64,000 nucleotides of DNA, from positions 13,399,996 through 13,463,995 of the forward strand of contig OX422184.1 of NCBI GenBank assembly GCA_949130485.1, read 5' to 3'. This document shows, piece by piece, positions 9,976 to 22,758 of the stretch. A program made the position numbers and the translations under genes. The DNA comes from Agelas oroides (Eukaryota; Porifera; Demospongiae; Agelasida; Agelasidae). Each line of letters starts with the position of its first letter. The first letter of the stretch is position 1. Below the pieces are notes generated by a model that did no database searches, was not told where the DNA came from, and worked only from the letters and a program-made list of their open reading frames with translations.

Positions 9976-12900
9976 TCGAATTTCTGATTTTTGTCGTAAT
10001 CCGTAATAAGTGACCTACACTGGACTACGATATGGCCTCAGAACCGACCTGGCAGGTTGTAAAAGTCCAAAAATTTCGTACAAATTAACGTAGTGTGCCC
10101 ATGCTGTGTCCTAGCATCGGCGATGTTCCGGCTACGCCACTACCGGAAACACACCCCTGCCTATCCCTATAGACCAATACCTCACGTAACTAAACATGAA
10201 ACGGATAGTGAATGGAAAGCTGGACACTATGCTGCCATTTTGAGTGGCAAAAAGACCACAGTCTACTACAGCCTCGTTCTACCTAATCTGAGATACCAGT
10301 GTACTCCTGCCCCCAATTGTACAAATCCCTGTACTCAACCCTTATTTCAGAAACCATATATGAAAACAGGTCCAGGTATAGCATGTATCCAGGGTAGTAT
10401 GTATCCAGGCTTTCACAGTACAAAATGTTATTTCCCACTGAATGCTGCAGAGGCCTAGCAACAAGGAGGCTAATGTGTATCATACAGTATACAACCATGT
10501 TGGTTGGAAGTCACATCTATCTTACTGGTGTCATTGTACCTTGGTATACTTGGTGTTGGGGCTATGCCAATTCACCTTTTCAAACTTGAAGTGGGTCTGG
10601 AAGGAGGGAGTTAGGGTATTGATTACGCTAGAGAACACGAGTCAGAGTATGTAAATAAATGGATGTCCAGTATGTGTACCTGTGGATCGCTCTGGTCCGT
10701 TGTCACCCCTCTTCCCCTCTCTTCTTTCTTCTCATCCTTTCTCCTCTCCACCCCTCCAACCTTCCTGTCACTAGTGGGAGGAGTTGACCTGAGGGTGGTC
10801 AAATCGATTCTCAGTATATATGGCATAGTCGCTACAGGGGGCATTCGGCTATAGTTCAGCATAACAGAGTACAATTACAATTCCTACGTCAGTTTGCTCG
10901 TGTTGTTGCACACAGAATGCTATATACCAGCATTTTATCTACATGTATTTGTACGACATTGCTGCAGGGCCACATGAGTTTTCTAAAAAAGGTTTTACCG
11001 TTTTGCCATAGTTTGTTTGCAAAGTTGCTGTGTACCCATTTTGCGAGTATCTAGTAGCCTTTCAGCCACTGCCGCTCTGTTCTATTCCGAGATATGAGTA
11101 AAATGCTTCGTTTGACCCTGCAGTGAGTTGCTCTGGCTCTGTTTAAGCACCTAGTTCCTCCTACCAGTGAAGTAAACTGATGTAGCAGTTAGTGCCTACT
11201 GTCACTCGACTGTGTACTGTAGCAAAGTTAGTGTTATGCCAAACTACAGACAAATGTCCCTGTAGCAACTGGCTGTTGTAAAAGCTTTTTGGCAGGAAAT
11301 GTTATACAGACCAGTTTGTGACATACTCATTAACATGTACCTGTAACCTTAATGTTAAAAATGTCTTCCTTTCCAGAATGATAAAAAAACGCACAGTAAC
11401 TATTGACTCTCTCTCTTCTCCTTGTGTGCCTGCTTTCCAAATTCTCCTCCTCCAAATTCTCCTCCTGCTTTCCAAATTCTCCTTCTCCTATCTGCTTAGC
11501 AGCCTTGCTCTCTGTAAGGGGGGAGGGGGTGTGGGTATGATGCTATGACTTCGATTAGAGTCCATTCCTGCTATGTAAGGAAGCTATCATCATGCAAAGA
11601 ACATCCATAAGTGTTGTTTTAGTTGGGCGACTTCCATAGCTCATGATCTCGATCGTGGATAACACTACTGAGCAAGCGAGCGAGCTCGGCGTGAACTTTC
11701 ATCTGAACATACAGCAAATTCGGCATACACACCCAGTTCAATCTACATCGCTCAGCAGTTTCTCCACTCCTCTAATGGGCAGTGTATTGCTGTTTGTCTG
11801 CCCTAACCAAACTCCCTTGCTCAGCAGTTCAGGACCAACTGAAGAAAAACTGATCACTGGCTTCCCTCTTTCAACAATTATTGTTCAAGGACAGTCTAGC
11901 CTTGTACCCAGGCCACTGAATAGCATAGGTAATTAGTGAGTAGTGGGACTGCAAGTGTATGCATATTTGCTTGGACTAACTACTTACCAGAGTTCATGTG
12001 CACTACAAATTCTAGACTGAAGCTACTGTGCATGGAATATCATTATGTGAGCTCTTAAGAGTACTGACTGGTATCAGGATATGCAAGACCACACCCAGGG
12101 AGACACTTAACCTGTTCTGCATTGTATCAAACAGACGAAATTGCAGTATCAAGTTTACATATGCAGTATCAAGTTTACAAACATGTAAACAACAGACACA
12201 AAAGTCACTGCCCACAGGCTTGGTAAGTTAGGCCAGGGTTTGGGTCGAAGTTTGGGCCGAGGTTGGCTGGCACTGAGAATACAGAAATTGGTAGTGGGAT
12301 ACAAGTTCTGCTTTTGAACTTGCAACATAACTGTCCCTGCTCAGAAAAGTTTGGCGTTGGAGACAGCTTAACTTTCGACCTTTCAGAGTAAATCTGAAGT
12401 AATGCCATGATGTCAAACTTGTTAGGCAGAATAAACATGATTCTATATCATAGGTTCGGAGAGTGTAGAAGGCCTGTAATAGTAATTCGGCGAAGTCTCT
12501 TCTGTCAATTGACAGCAATGATAGATCCTGTAAAAATAATCCTGTTGATAAGTTTCCAATTATTCAATTCAACACAAATAATCTACCAAGGGTATGGTTT
12601 GCGTGACATGTAGCACTTGTAGCATGAAAAGGAAATGACAGTTAATATTAGGGAATAGCAGGTAAGTCAAACTGTGAACTTAACCTGCTTTCTATATGAA
12701 ACTGATGAATATTCCATGTCTCACAAGCCTTCAATTCAACCCTACCCAAGATCTTGATCAACTGACAGCACACTACAAATGATATTCATGATGATCTACG
12801 TAAACCAAACTTCCCATTGAATAGGTCACCAAATGTAATGCTGCTCAGGACTGCTACACAGGGCTACACACACACACGTTACTAAATCAGACCAAATTAC

Positions 12901-13433
12901 AACACAATACCTTCCCAGTATCTATCATTCCTGACTTAAATCATTATTATAATATGCAGTAGTACCACGCCACTATCAATGATATGTAACACAATTAGCA
13001 TGCTATCTAAATTTGCCTGACCGATGGAAGGAATACAGATAACCTCATCTCATTATTAGGCCTTCCTCATTTTTGTTCTGCATTCATTACATGGAAGCAG
13101 AAGATAGTAGCTCTTCTGCTTTTGTATATATCGGAAGAGAACATATCTTTTGTTCCTATATATATGACATAAACCAAAGAACAGGGAGAGGCTATGTGGT
13201 AGAGTCTGACAAGATCCACGTCCATGCACTTCCTAGATTACATCAAAACAAGTACAACAATTCAGATCAATGAGCAAGGGCACTCCCTAGATGGGTGAGG
13301 GCACTACATCAAAAAAAGTATAACAAAGAGGTCCGTAGTGTGAGGGGACTCCCATCAACAAATCCACTTCCCTTCTACTAAGTTTCTCAAGCATTGATGA
13401 AGCACCTGCATGCGTACGTCTATCGACTCCCAG
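9976..13433. other. Mostly unassigned; possible charged minus-strand exons
   Basis: No gene I can name. Two minus-strand stretches look exon-like from composition: about 10676-10850, encoding KVGGVERRKDEKKEERGRGV before a GTACAC donor, and about 11400-11510, encoding a Glu-rich tract with an internal GAGAATTTGGA repeat. A plus-strand open stretch at 10093-10458 shows no family similarity. 12074-12110 shares a phrase (ATGCAAGACCACACCC) with the hairpin element at 51028. The rest appears non-coding. Confidence 0.3.
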
Positions 13434-14302
13434 TCAATCAAGGTACAAATACTTCTTAGCTAATTCCATGTACTGAGAAAAGGCATCCAACATAGGTATC
13501 CCCTGTAAACTGGGGGTAGACGGACTCGGTATTGTTCCGACCAGGATCCGTCTTACATCTGCCCATTTCATCTCTGATGGACTTGGCAGCGGTTTTTCTT
13601 CAAAAGCCTAATAGGAAATTATGTTATCATGAACACACTTAAAAATTGATAGCAGTTAAATACCTGTTACTTACCAGATTGATCTGTTGGACTAGTTGTG
13701 CTCTCCAACCTGTTACTCCACACACAGTTGGCCATCCAGTCCTGTATCAGTTGTGGATGCTTCATAAACCATTCTGGTGTAACTGGGGTAATATTTTCGA
13801 ATTTCGAGATGACTCCTTGTGTATCAGAAATTCCGGGCAGCCCTTCAATTATTTCCGCCCATCCCACCTCCCTTCTTCTTTTTCTTGAGCTTCTTGTGCT
13901 CGTACTCTAGAAAGAGAGAGAGTGTGGTCAATACTGCATTTTAAAATGCACTGTAAATGCTCCAAGATAAACAAGTTGTCAACATACAACTGCACACAGG
14001 AAAAGGACAGCTGTTGTAGCTAGTGAATACGTACTTAGTATCAATGTCTTCCCATACTAGCTGCAAACCTTAGAAAATGAAGCCAGTTCCAACTCCTGCT
14101 CCTGTAGCTGCTGCTCACTGTGAGTCAGCAACCCTAACCCACTTCGCACGTACCTCTGCTGTGGCTGCTGCTCTGGCAGATTGGCCATCGTGGGTGCGGG
14201 CACGATATACGAGTTACGAGCGAGTTGCGAGCAAGTTGCTGTAGTTGTCACCAGCGGACTGATAGTCAATTTATACTCAACCTGATTACTTGCTGACATC
14301 AT
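13434..14302 (-). CDS. Small three-exon gene, function unknown
   Basis: Complete-looking minus-strand gene. Exon 1, 14069-14302, starts MMSASNQVEYKLTISPLV and contains a Gln/Glu-rich segment (HSEQQLQEQELELASFSK). Exon 2, 13675-13906, begins STSTRSSRKRRREVGWAEII and continues GLPGISDTQGVISKFENITP. Exon 3 ends with MLDAFSQYMELAKKYLYLD and a TGA at 13434-13436. The exon-2 donor leaves phase 1, so the exon-3 acceptor that keeps frame is at 13597 rather than the better-looking one at 13607. Product about 210 residues: a basic cluster, then a probably folded Trp-containing part (PEWFMKHPQLIQDWMANCVW). No known domain recognised. The start sits about 40 bp from a GGTTCGG repeat cluster, which may overlap its promoter. 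Confidence 0.55.
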
Positions 14303-14342
14303 AATGACATCTTCAATCGCGCACTTAGCGCTGCGCTGTATG

Positions 14343-14900
14343 TTGTACTATGGTTCGAACAGGTTCGGAAGAGTTGAACCAACCTGAAGTCATGAGAAAT
14401 TACCCTACGATCCTTGTTCTCTCTTGTGCTCAGTGGTTCGAGGAGGTTCGGTAGGGTTGAACCACCCCGAACTCATGAGAAATTATCCTATGATCATTGT
14501 TTCCTCTGGAGGTTCAGTAGGGTGCATATTCTACGGCCATTCTAATGCCAATCTCCTGCCATTCTACTGCCATTCTACCTGAGGAATCCTAACCCCCTGA
14601 GTGCTTTATTCTAGTTCAGGGTGGTTCGTTTCTGCTGAACCCACTCAAACCACTGAGCTCCAGAGGAAACAAGGATCATAGGGTAATTTCTTGTTCGTTC
14701 GGGGTGGTTCAACTCTGCCAAACCTGTTCAAACCATAGTACAACACAGCAAAACAGGCCTGCGATGGAGCTTGACATGAGTTCGGGATGGTTGAACTCTT
14801 CCGAACCTGTTCAAACCACTGAGCTCTAGAGGAAACAAGGATCATAGGATAATTTTTCATGAGTTCGAGGTGGTTCATACAAATACCTCTGCCCGTTAAT
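14343..14900. repeat. GGTTCGG hairpin repeat cluster, inverted halves
   Basis: Repeats of about 75 bp with core GGTTCGGTAGGGTTGAACC plus CATGAGAAATTATCCTATGA and a GTTTCCTCTGGAG part. Units at 14343-14520 run in one direction and units at 14620-14880 in the other, forming a large imperfect inverted repeat around 14530-14615. The core is itself partly palindromic. The same repeat flanks the nuclease-like relic at 40278-42065. Confidence 0.8.
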
Positions 14901-16804
14901 TGTTTCTGGAAACAAAGGGTAGGGTATAGGGTCAGGCAGGGGTATGTTCCAGAAACACCAGCAAAAACGTGCATGGGAGGGTACGGGGCGAGGTACAGTT
15001 AGTACCCGTGATTAGTTGTTGGACCCCACATGCTGCCCTAGTGAAAGGTAAGATTCATTTAAAACTTGTTTGTTTGGACACTACCAGGCAAGCTCTAGAT
15101 GGCCAGGTATATGTAATGCTTCCTACTAGTGAGTTTTCAAGCAAGAATGGTTTCAAGGGCAGCCAGATTTCACCTGCCCTAGGTGGCAGTGCTATATATT
15201 GGCACATGGGTTGATTAAATCCTCCCACACACTATGGCAACCTGGCTACCTGGGTCATGGACCTATTTGCACAGCTGTTCAACACACATAAGTGTTATGT
15301 ACACAAAAGGGGAGTGCCTGAAGCTTTGTAAATGACACTGCTTCAAGATTCAAAGACAGCCACAAATGGGAGTAATATCTTTGATGCAGGTGACAGTATA
15401 AATACTAACTTCATTCACACTTGTACAGCAGATAGCAGATTGCATAGTGGAAAACCACAATGTCAATTGTGACTTTCCACAGTTCTGCAATCTCATTCGC
15501 ACATGTAACCTCATTCACACATGTAACCTCATTCACACACCACCTGATCTATATACCAGTAACAAGTCTACCAAAATTGTAAGTATGAGCCAATGCCACA
15601 TTCTTGGGTTGGGAGCAAGCAGCTGCAATGTGATCGTGTTTAGACCTAATTTTCCTTACAAAAATTAACAACTGATATGTCAGAATTACACACAAGGTGC
15701 AGTGAAGACTCAACAGGAAATATGCAAACACGGCTATGGAACAGAAAACTTTTATGCACTGGTAGAGAAGGAAGCAGATTTTTATGGTGGCACATGGATG
15801 AGAGGCTAGCTTTAGCAAGGCTTGGTATAATGTACTAGCTAACATTCAGCTTGCTTTAGCAAACTCAGCAGGCTGAGGAAGCATACCAGAACTACTGGCC
15901 TGCAGGTAAAGGCAATAAGGAGATGTCAGTGCCCTTGACTTGATTGCCACAATCAAGGCCACATCTCCAAATTTTTAAGCTATTTGCAAGTGTCCACTCA
16001 GTTACTGAGCTACAATTGTGGCAGGCCCATGTAGAAATCGAAGATTATTCCGTTGCGTATTTCGATCGCATTGCTGTGTTGAAAGCGCCGTATCGCTGAT
16101 ACACATTTGGTATAGTTTGGTCAAGTATTAGCTGTTTCAGGCCTGAAATTGTTAGTTACAAGTAACCAATATGTACAAGTGGTAAAATCACAACCGTACC
16201 TAGACTCTTTTTGAACCACTCATACCAAAATGAAAACAAACATCAGATTATGAATGTACACATCAAATGGAATCCCTACATATGGCGTACTACCGTACGC
16301 CATGATACCTTGAGGAGAAGGTCCAACACTCCTACTTTCTTAACCATTCTCTGTAGCTACATTTTCACAAAATTGTACGTTGCTTGCAGTTAGTAAGTTT
16401 CTTGCGAATCATGTTTGGACAAAGTACAAAACACATGCTAGCCAAAGAACGAAGTGTAATTGAAACATTGGATTCTTAAAGTTCGACTGTCTCACACACA
16501 AGAAGTTTCTATTGCTGTGCATCTACATGTGATATCTGCTGATTTAAAATTTTCGGAAAGTGGTTGGTCCAAGCAAACATACACACGCACAGGCGCAATG
16601 AAGTCACGCTAGTGTGGGGCTCGCTCAGGCTTGCCCCAATAATTTTAAGTCAGGAATTAAGGTATAATTTGGTCAGATTTATGTAGTATATCCTCGGAAG
16701 CTCATTTCTTACACCTAGAGCAGTTAAATTCTTACTAATATTACTAAAAGTATACATAAAGCGCCAGATATCTTTACATGCCGACCTAGTAAATATCATG
16801 AAGT
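14901..16804. other. No confirmed gene; scattered repeats
   Basis: A plus-strand open stretch at 14969-15214 is not recognised. Near 16590-16650 lies the repeat containing GCTAGTGTGGGGCTCGCTCA that recurs at 24107, 26920, 35545 and 39850. At 16276-16304 lies a copy of the CGTACTACCGTACG palindrome. Nothing else found. Confidence 0.35.
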
Positions 16805-19208
16805 TAGCCTCGTTCCCAGGCCTTGCGCTTTTGTCTCTTGCAGTAGGAAATTCACGCAGAAGGCCTGGGCTCATTCATCACGTGATGTGTGCCACAGGAC
16901 ACGTTTTTACGTCAGCAGATAATGTTTGCTGTGTTGCTGAGTACATGTACAAGGGAGTTAGAAGTTGAAGCACATACGATATACTACAGTCGTAAACTTT
17001 AGATGAGGCGTACGAGGAACTGAACCCCTGGTTCCACCTAGAAACCCACTGTGGCCAGGTTTACTTTCACCAAGGTATCTGAATATATAGACGTTTATTA
17101 CACCCCAAGATGCAACTTAAAGGACCCGCGTAATATAATATAATATAACCAATATAATACACAGGCCAGAGGAAGCATTGGACATCCGATCTGAGTTGAT
17201 ATTCGTTAATGGCATGGTACACTTACCCCATGAATGAAACTTTGGTACACCAACAACTCTCCCTTCACCAGCTACACCACTGTCAACCCTCACAGCGACT
17301 TCCGAAGCGATTTTTCTGCTTACGTGACGTCACACGTTCAATATACTTCGTATAAAATCATTGCGTGTATAGAGCGCGCTACCGTGCTTCGGGCTAATAT
17401 TACGCGCGTAACGCGCGAGTATAAACACTGCTTGAGAGACCATGGATTACTAATGAGTAAACCTAGAGGACACCTATGGTTTACTTCTTAGTGTACACTT
17501 GTTGTACCTAGTGTAAACTATGGAGTAAATCCACAGTAATCTATCAGTATAGAACATTTTGTTTACTGTAGATTTACTCCCAGTTTACCAAGCATGTAGA
17601 ACTGCAGTACTTTATGAGTAAACTGAAGGTAATACTATGACTCATAATGTGTTCACTATTGTGATTGAAAATTTTACAGGAAACCCAAGCATAGAAAATG
17701 ATCCAAGGGTGTTACTACATATCAATAGATTACTAATCAGTCTAGTTCAGAGTTCAGAGTTCTTCTTGTCCAAGCACAAAATCAGGATGTGCTGTGAACA
17801 GAATGATACGAAACCGATAAGCGCAAAAGTTAAGACATACAACACACAAGATATCATAGATGATACCAAGGGGATTTCTATTACAATCTCAGAGAAGTGG
17901 GTTAGAAAGTCTGTAACACAAACATATCTAATGCTGCAGTAATCTAACTGGCTGAAGTAGTCTCTCGAAAGAGCTCCCATGGGCTGTGCACCTTACAAGT
18001 TCACCAAAGAGGGGAGTGGGCACTCTTTCATTCTTCAAAGAGTGCCCAGTCTGTGGTTTGTGCTTGTAGTTCGTCAGTTAGCATCGCCACTGTCCACAAC
18101 AACCTAAAATATGCCAGAGCAGTCTCAGATTCACAGTAGCTACAGGTTTTTGCTCGTAGCAAACAGTCCATAGAGTATGCTTGGCAGGAATGAAAGCACT
18201 GGTTTCTACTGCCCTCAAGCTGAAGATTTGGTCAATCACAAGGGAACTGTCAAATGAGAAGTAAACTACAACTTTGCTGGGTTTTCTCCTGTGTCAGGGC
18301 ACTCTGAACCAACAGACACTTGAGTGTCCAACACCATCTCAAAGGAGACTGGTGAGTGCTCATTTAAGTAAACTGTGACCCTATGGGAGACTGATCCAAA
18401 AGTTGGGGGGGGGGCACTGTTTGCAGGTGGGCGCACTTTCGCATGACTATGGTACAAATGGTAGTCCACTACGGAGTGTTTGATCAACCTGCAATGGACT
18501 ACCATCTGCTCTAATTAAGGCACCCTTTTGTACAGCGCAAAATTTTGTTAGGGACACCTAATTGCAGCGATATACTTTCAGCCAATCAACCAATGATACT
18601 GAGAAGACCAACTGGATTGCTTTTGCACTACAGTAGGGTTAAGAGAGAGATGAAGACAGGGCTTCTCACAACTAGGCCTGAAAGTCAGTGATCACTTTGG
18701 TGTATCCGTGGTCAAAAGCAAATGATTACCAAGCTCAAAGGTGCTCTGTATGGAACAGAAAAAATTTCCTCTCGGCCAAATGCTTCTTTGTATCCTGCTG
18801 TGCACCTCTTCTTCAGTTCTTGCAGGAAAGCATTCAGTTCTGTGGTATAATGATATATTATGGTGAATCATACCAGGTTTTCTACTTCCATGCCGCAAAT
18901 CAGTTATGTGAGAGCATGCACCAAAGGGATAGACATGAATACTTACTACTAGAACGCCACACTGGACGATAAACTCGCATACTGCCAGATTCATCTGGGC
19001 TCGATTCCTCTGACATACAGTCCAAGGATAATTGCTGGAACCTCTTATTCTCTTCTCCATCATTGACCATTCGCTCATAAAGCTGAGGTATAGATTAATC
19101 ATTTCAGTAGTATCCACAAACAGTGATGTGCAAGCATAACTCACTCTTAGTTTGCGATCCTCCTGTGTTTGCTTTGCTGAAGAACCCTCTCCTGCTGGTT
19201 AGGATCAG

Positions 19209-19896
19209 TCATCTCTCTCCAGCTTTACGCCGAGACTCAAAGTAGCGCTGAATGGCTCCTATAGTGGAGTAAGATACATCAACATTGTTTAAGTACATGA
19301 CAAGTTGACAACTTTGTAAGACATTAGTTGAAAGCAAGTACAGCACACACTGCAAGTAGCTTGAATTCTCTATCCTTAAAAGTGTACATATGGCTCTTTG
19401 TGTTTGCTGTTGTCTCAACATATCTCTATAGAAATATGCACTTCATTGGCATACATGTACTGCAAGCCACATTAATTGCTGAAGAGATCTAGGGATGGAA
19501 TGGATATTTTCCTTGCTGAGGTTGACTTCTTCGGCAATAAGCCTTTTCACTTTTTTTATTGTGTTCATCTCTGGATCTGCAAAACAACAGTATTCAAACA
19601 CAAATATGATGTGTAAGTATGCCAACACTACAATGAACCAGCCTACCCTAGATCTGGCCTGAACTGTTTGTCTTCATCGTAGGCATCACATAGCTTCTGC
19701 AAAGTAGTACATCATGCACATTGTAAATATTGTCTTAGTCACAAAGTCATTTGCATGACTTACTGAGAGTTGAGGTGGTCCTTTTCCTCAAGATGAGGAG
19801 CCTTCACTCATTTGCTGAGGTGGAATTTTGTCAAATCTCAGTTTACACTTTGCTTTCTGCTTCTTCCTTCTATCTCTCTTTGATGGACTGTGTTTT
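19209..19896 (-). pseudogene. Decayed multi-exon gene fragment inside 5.3-kb element
   Basis: Minus-strand exon-like pieces with splice-like borders: one starting near 19896 (MGKHSPSKRDRRKKQKAK, then LRFDKIPPQQ) which meets an in-frame TGA; about 19635-19697 (KLCDAYDEDKQFRPDL); about 19455-19577 (DPEMNTIKKVKRLIAEEVNL, SKENIHSIPRSLQQLM); and about 19160-19240 (RYFESRRKAGE, with QQERVLQQSKHRRIAN in another frame). More possible pieces run to 18690. No family recognised. Stops and frame changes suggest decay. Lying wholly inside a transposon with matched duplications, it may be a captured host gene segment. Confidence 0.4.
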
Positions 19897-20027
19897 CCCA
19901 TGATATAAATCTATGTAAGAAGATTGGGGGCAGTTAGGGTGTTGTGCATATCATACTTCTACCCAGTTGAAAGTAGAGTAAAATCATCATACAAAGCCCA
20001 ATACAAAGGTATACATTACAAATTGGT

Positions 20028-20380
20028 CAGACTGACAGCGTGCACACCACAAAGCCCGGCACAGGTCAGACTGACAGCGTGCACACCACAAAGCCCGGCA
20101 CAGGTCAGACTGACAGCGTGCACACCACAAAGCCCGGCACAGGTCAGACTGACAGCGTGCACACCACAAAGCCCGGCACAGGTCAGACTGACAGCGTGCA
20201 CACCACAAAGCCCGGCACAGGTCAGACTGACAGCGTGCACACCACAAAGCCCGGCACAGGTCAGACTGACAGCGTGCACACCACAAAGCCCGGCACAGGT
20301 CAGACTGACAGCGTGCACACCACAAAGCCCGGCACAGGTCAGACTGACAGCGTGCACACCACAAAGCCCGACACAGATCA
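20028..20380. repeat. Near-perfect 39-bp minisatellite, nine units
   Basis: Nine units of AGACTGACAGCGTGCACACC plus ACAAAGCCCGGCACAGGTC with almost no differences except in the last unit. 39 is divisible by three, so frames on both strands stay open through the array; these are by-products, not genes. The high identity implies recent expansion or sequence homogenisation. Confidence 0.97.
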
Positions 20381-21356
20381 GATAATCTGACAAAAATAAT
20401 TGTGTCCATGGCAGGGTTCTCGCTAGGCCTTTTCCAAAGGGCACTGCCTCCCAAAGCATTCCTCCAAGTTCTATATTCAGACCCCAGACAGTTCTTAAGT
20501 TCAAGTAGTTAAAGTAGCTGTTGAAAATATGTTGGTTTTGAGGTGGACCCAAAGGGCACATTGTTGGTTTTGAGGCAGACCCAAAGGGCACATTAGAGCC
20601 CCCCCAAAGGGTACAGTACTCACAAGGTACACATGCAACAGGTATTTGGCACTGACAATTACTATATTCAAGATGAGGGGCGTGGTCATGAGGTACAATT
20701 TGTGCCCTTTGGCCTGTAAATTCTGGTGAGAACACTGGTCCATGGGGTAAAAATGCCAAGGGGGGAACATCTCTTCTTGCAACTTGGCGCTCCAATGCAT
20801 TCCACGTGACTTGGCTTGCCTCGTTCCCGGGCTTGTTTGGGTCCAATATTATATGGAGGCGCGCTCGCGGGCATGCGGCTTACTGTTACGGACGTGTAAA
20901 CTTCCAGTACATCAGCATGTAAATGTTTTCCCGTTGGTGTGCGTATAGTAAAACAGTACTTGTTTTACAAATAAGTAAGCTTTAAGGATACTATTAGTTC
21001 ACGTGTTAGTACACCCAAAGTAAAACAGTGTCTGTCAGCAGGTGAAGGCGTGCTTAGCTATTCAAACAAACAACAAACTGATGTTTGGCTCCTCCTTTGA
21101 GGGTAAAGCTTTTAAGAAGCCACAAAACTCTGAACTCTAAGGCTTTCTACTTCAAGTAAATCTGCACCACAAATTCCAGGTCTTGTGGCTAAGTAGCACT
21201 TTCGCTAAAGCCTACTAACAAAGATTTTACCTACGAATAGCACTGAACTCTAAAGTGCTCGAGCCAAGGTAAACCTGCAGCACTAACCTCCCGTGAGCAT
21301 CTTGGGGTGCGGTTACTTTGCTCGTTTATATCCAGCTAAATACAACACCTTTGCTA

Positions 21357-21901
21357 CCGTATAGCGGGAAATTTTCGTTGGTGCAAATTTTCGTATAATT
21401 GACCAAAATACCTTGAGAATAAATTTTCGTAGTTTTAAATTTCGCATGATCTACTGCACGCGCGCACGTACGTTCGATGGCCGGACGATTAGGACACGCC
21501 CGTTTGCTAATATTCCACGTGCAGACAAAAAGATCACACCCAGGTTCGATCGAAAATAGCATCTTTCTCAGTGGAAGCGATGGTGAGAGGTTACCACGTC
21601 TACAAAGAAATCTCGACAGCTGCTTGGGTGAGAACTTAGCGTAACTCCCTCTCCGTTTGCTCTTTCCCTCACTTGTCACACTCTTTACAGCTTCGTTAGC
21701 TTCTTTTATCGTGGCAGGGCTAACTGATGCCGATAGCGATCCATTGGGATTGGGAAAGTCACTCCGTACAGAGACACTGTTAGCACCTCACACTGCAGCT
21801 GCCCGTGCCGTTCAAATTTTCGCAGTTTTTATTTTCGAATACGGAGCAAGCATTCGAAATATACGAAAATTTGCACCATTCAAAAATTTCCCGCTATACG
21901 G
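21357..21901. mobile_element. TA-flanked MITE, tips CCGTATAGCGGGAAATTTTC
   Basis: 545-bp element with terminal inverted repeats of about 45 bp (CCGTATAGCGGGAAATTTTC..., GGTGCAAATTTTCGTATA) and TA on each side, as in Tc1/mariner-type elements. It is inserted in the 5.3-kb element. The related sequence at 33970-34130 lacks it, showing the insertion came later. Confidence 0.75.
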
Positions 21902-22758
21902 TATCTCGCTACCATGACTTAAGCAGTTAGCTAAGCTTGCGCACAAACCGTTACTGTGATCTCTGGGAGCCTCTTTCAACGTAAAACACCGGGCTAGCAC
22001 ATCCTATGACATCATTGATTCTCAGTGAAATGGTCGTGACGTCATCTGCGGCATACATCGCGTGATGAATGAGCCCAGGCCCTCTGTGCGAATTTCGTAC
22101 TGCAAGCGACGAACGCGAACGAGGCTACCATGAAGTAGTGCAAGAAAAAATGTCAGGATCGAACTCTTTACAGTCACCAAGTAATTTGGTGTAAAACTGT
22201 TTGAGTGGTGTGGGTAATTGCAAGTTCAAATGTGTTGGGACGTTTTTTAAACAGAAGCTTTTTTGTCTCCGAATAATATATTTCTTTCATGTGCTGTTGG
22301 ACAGTAGGTTTGTTTTGTGAATCAAAACTTGACATGAGTTGAATTTTCATTGCCGGCTGGACTAACGAAAACATTTTTTAAAATCTAACTTTTCCAATTT
22401 ACAGTATTTCCAGTAGTCATGCCGGACAAGTACCAAAATCAAAGTTTCTGCTTTCTTTTAAAAGCATTTTAATATACTCAAGTACAAAACTAATCATAAC
22501 AGACCACATAATGAAGATGGTTCACAAACAAATTACCATGTGAAAGTGTGTCACAAAAAAAAATCAGATGTCTGGCTACAAACAGTCATTTAAACTTTTT
22601 AAAGGCGAAACACAAAGCTCTCAATTTCAGAGAGACTACAGAGAAATGACAGTGAAGGTCAATGTCTCTAATGCATGCACTTAGATACATGCCAATTAGA
22701 GAATTGGTAGACTCTCTAGGTAGGGATGGCGAGGACACACAATATATGCAGCACTTAA

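Larger units (their letters stand above)
16805..22127. mobile_element. 5.3-kb AcademH-type inverted-repeat element (non-autonomous)
   Basis: Both ends share about 75-80 bp of inverted sequence: left TAGCCTCGTTCCCAGGCC... then TTGCAGTAGGAAATTC and GGCCTGGGCTCATTCATCAC; the right end reads the same on the minus strand with modest divergence. Flanks are TCATGAAGT (16796-16804) and CCATGAAGT (22128-22136), 8 of 9 matching, which supports insertion as one 5323-bp unit. The tip TAGCCTCGTTCCC is shared with small MITEs at 23650, 28966 and 45409 and resembles the RecQ/DUF6589 element at 57241. No transposase was seen inside. It carries gene-like exons on the minus strand, a 39-bp minisatellite and a nested TA-type MITE. 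A second partial copy of its left end and of interior sequence occurs at 32981-34130. Confidence 0.75.

Noticed and set aside
16805-16890. Independent solo MITE ends at 16805 and 22127
   Set aside because: The flanking 9-mers match at 8 of 9 positions, which favours one 5.3-kb insertion over two unrelated ones.
19987-20846. Long open frames on both strands through 20.0-20.8 kb (up to 276 codons)
   Set aside because: They exist only because the 39-bp repeat unit is a multiple of three; no start context or domain, and frames are open on both strands.
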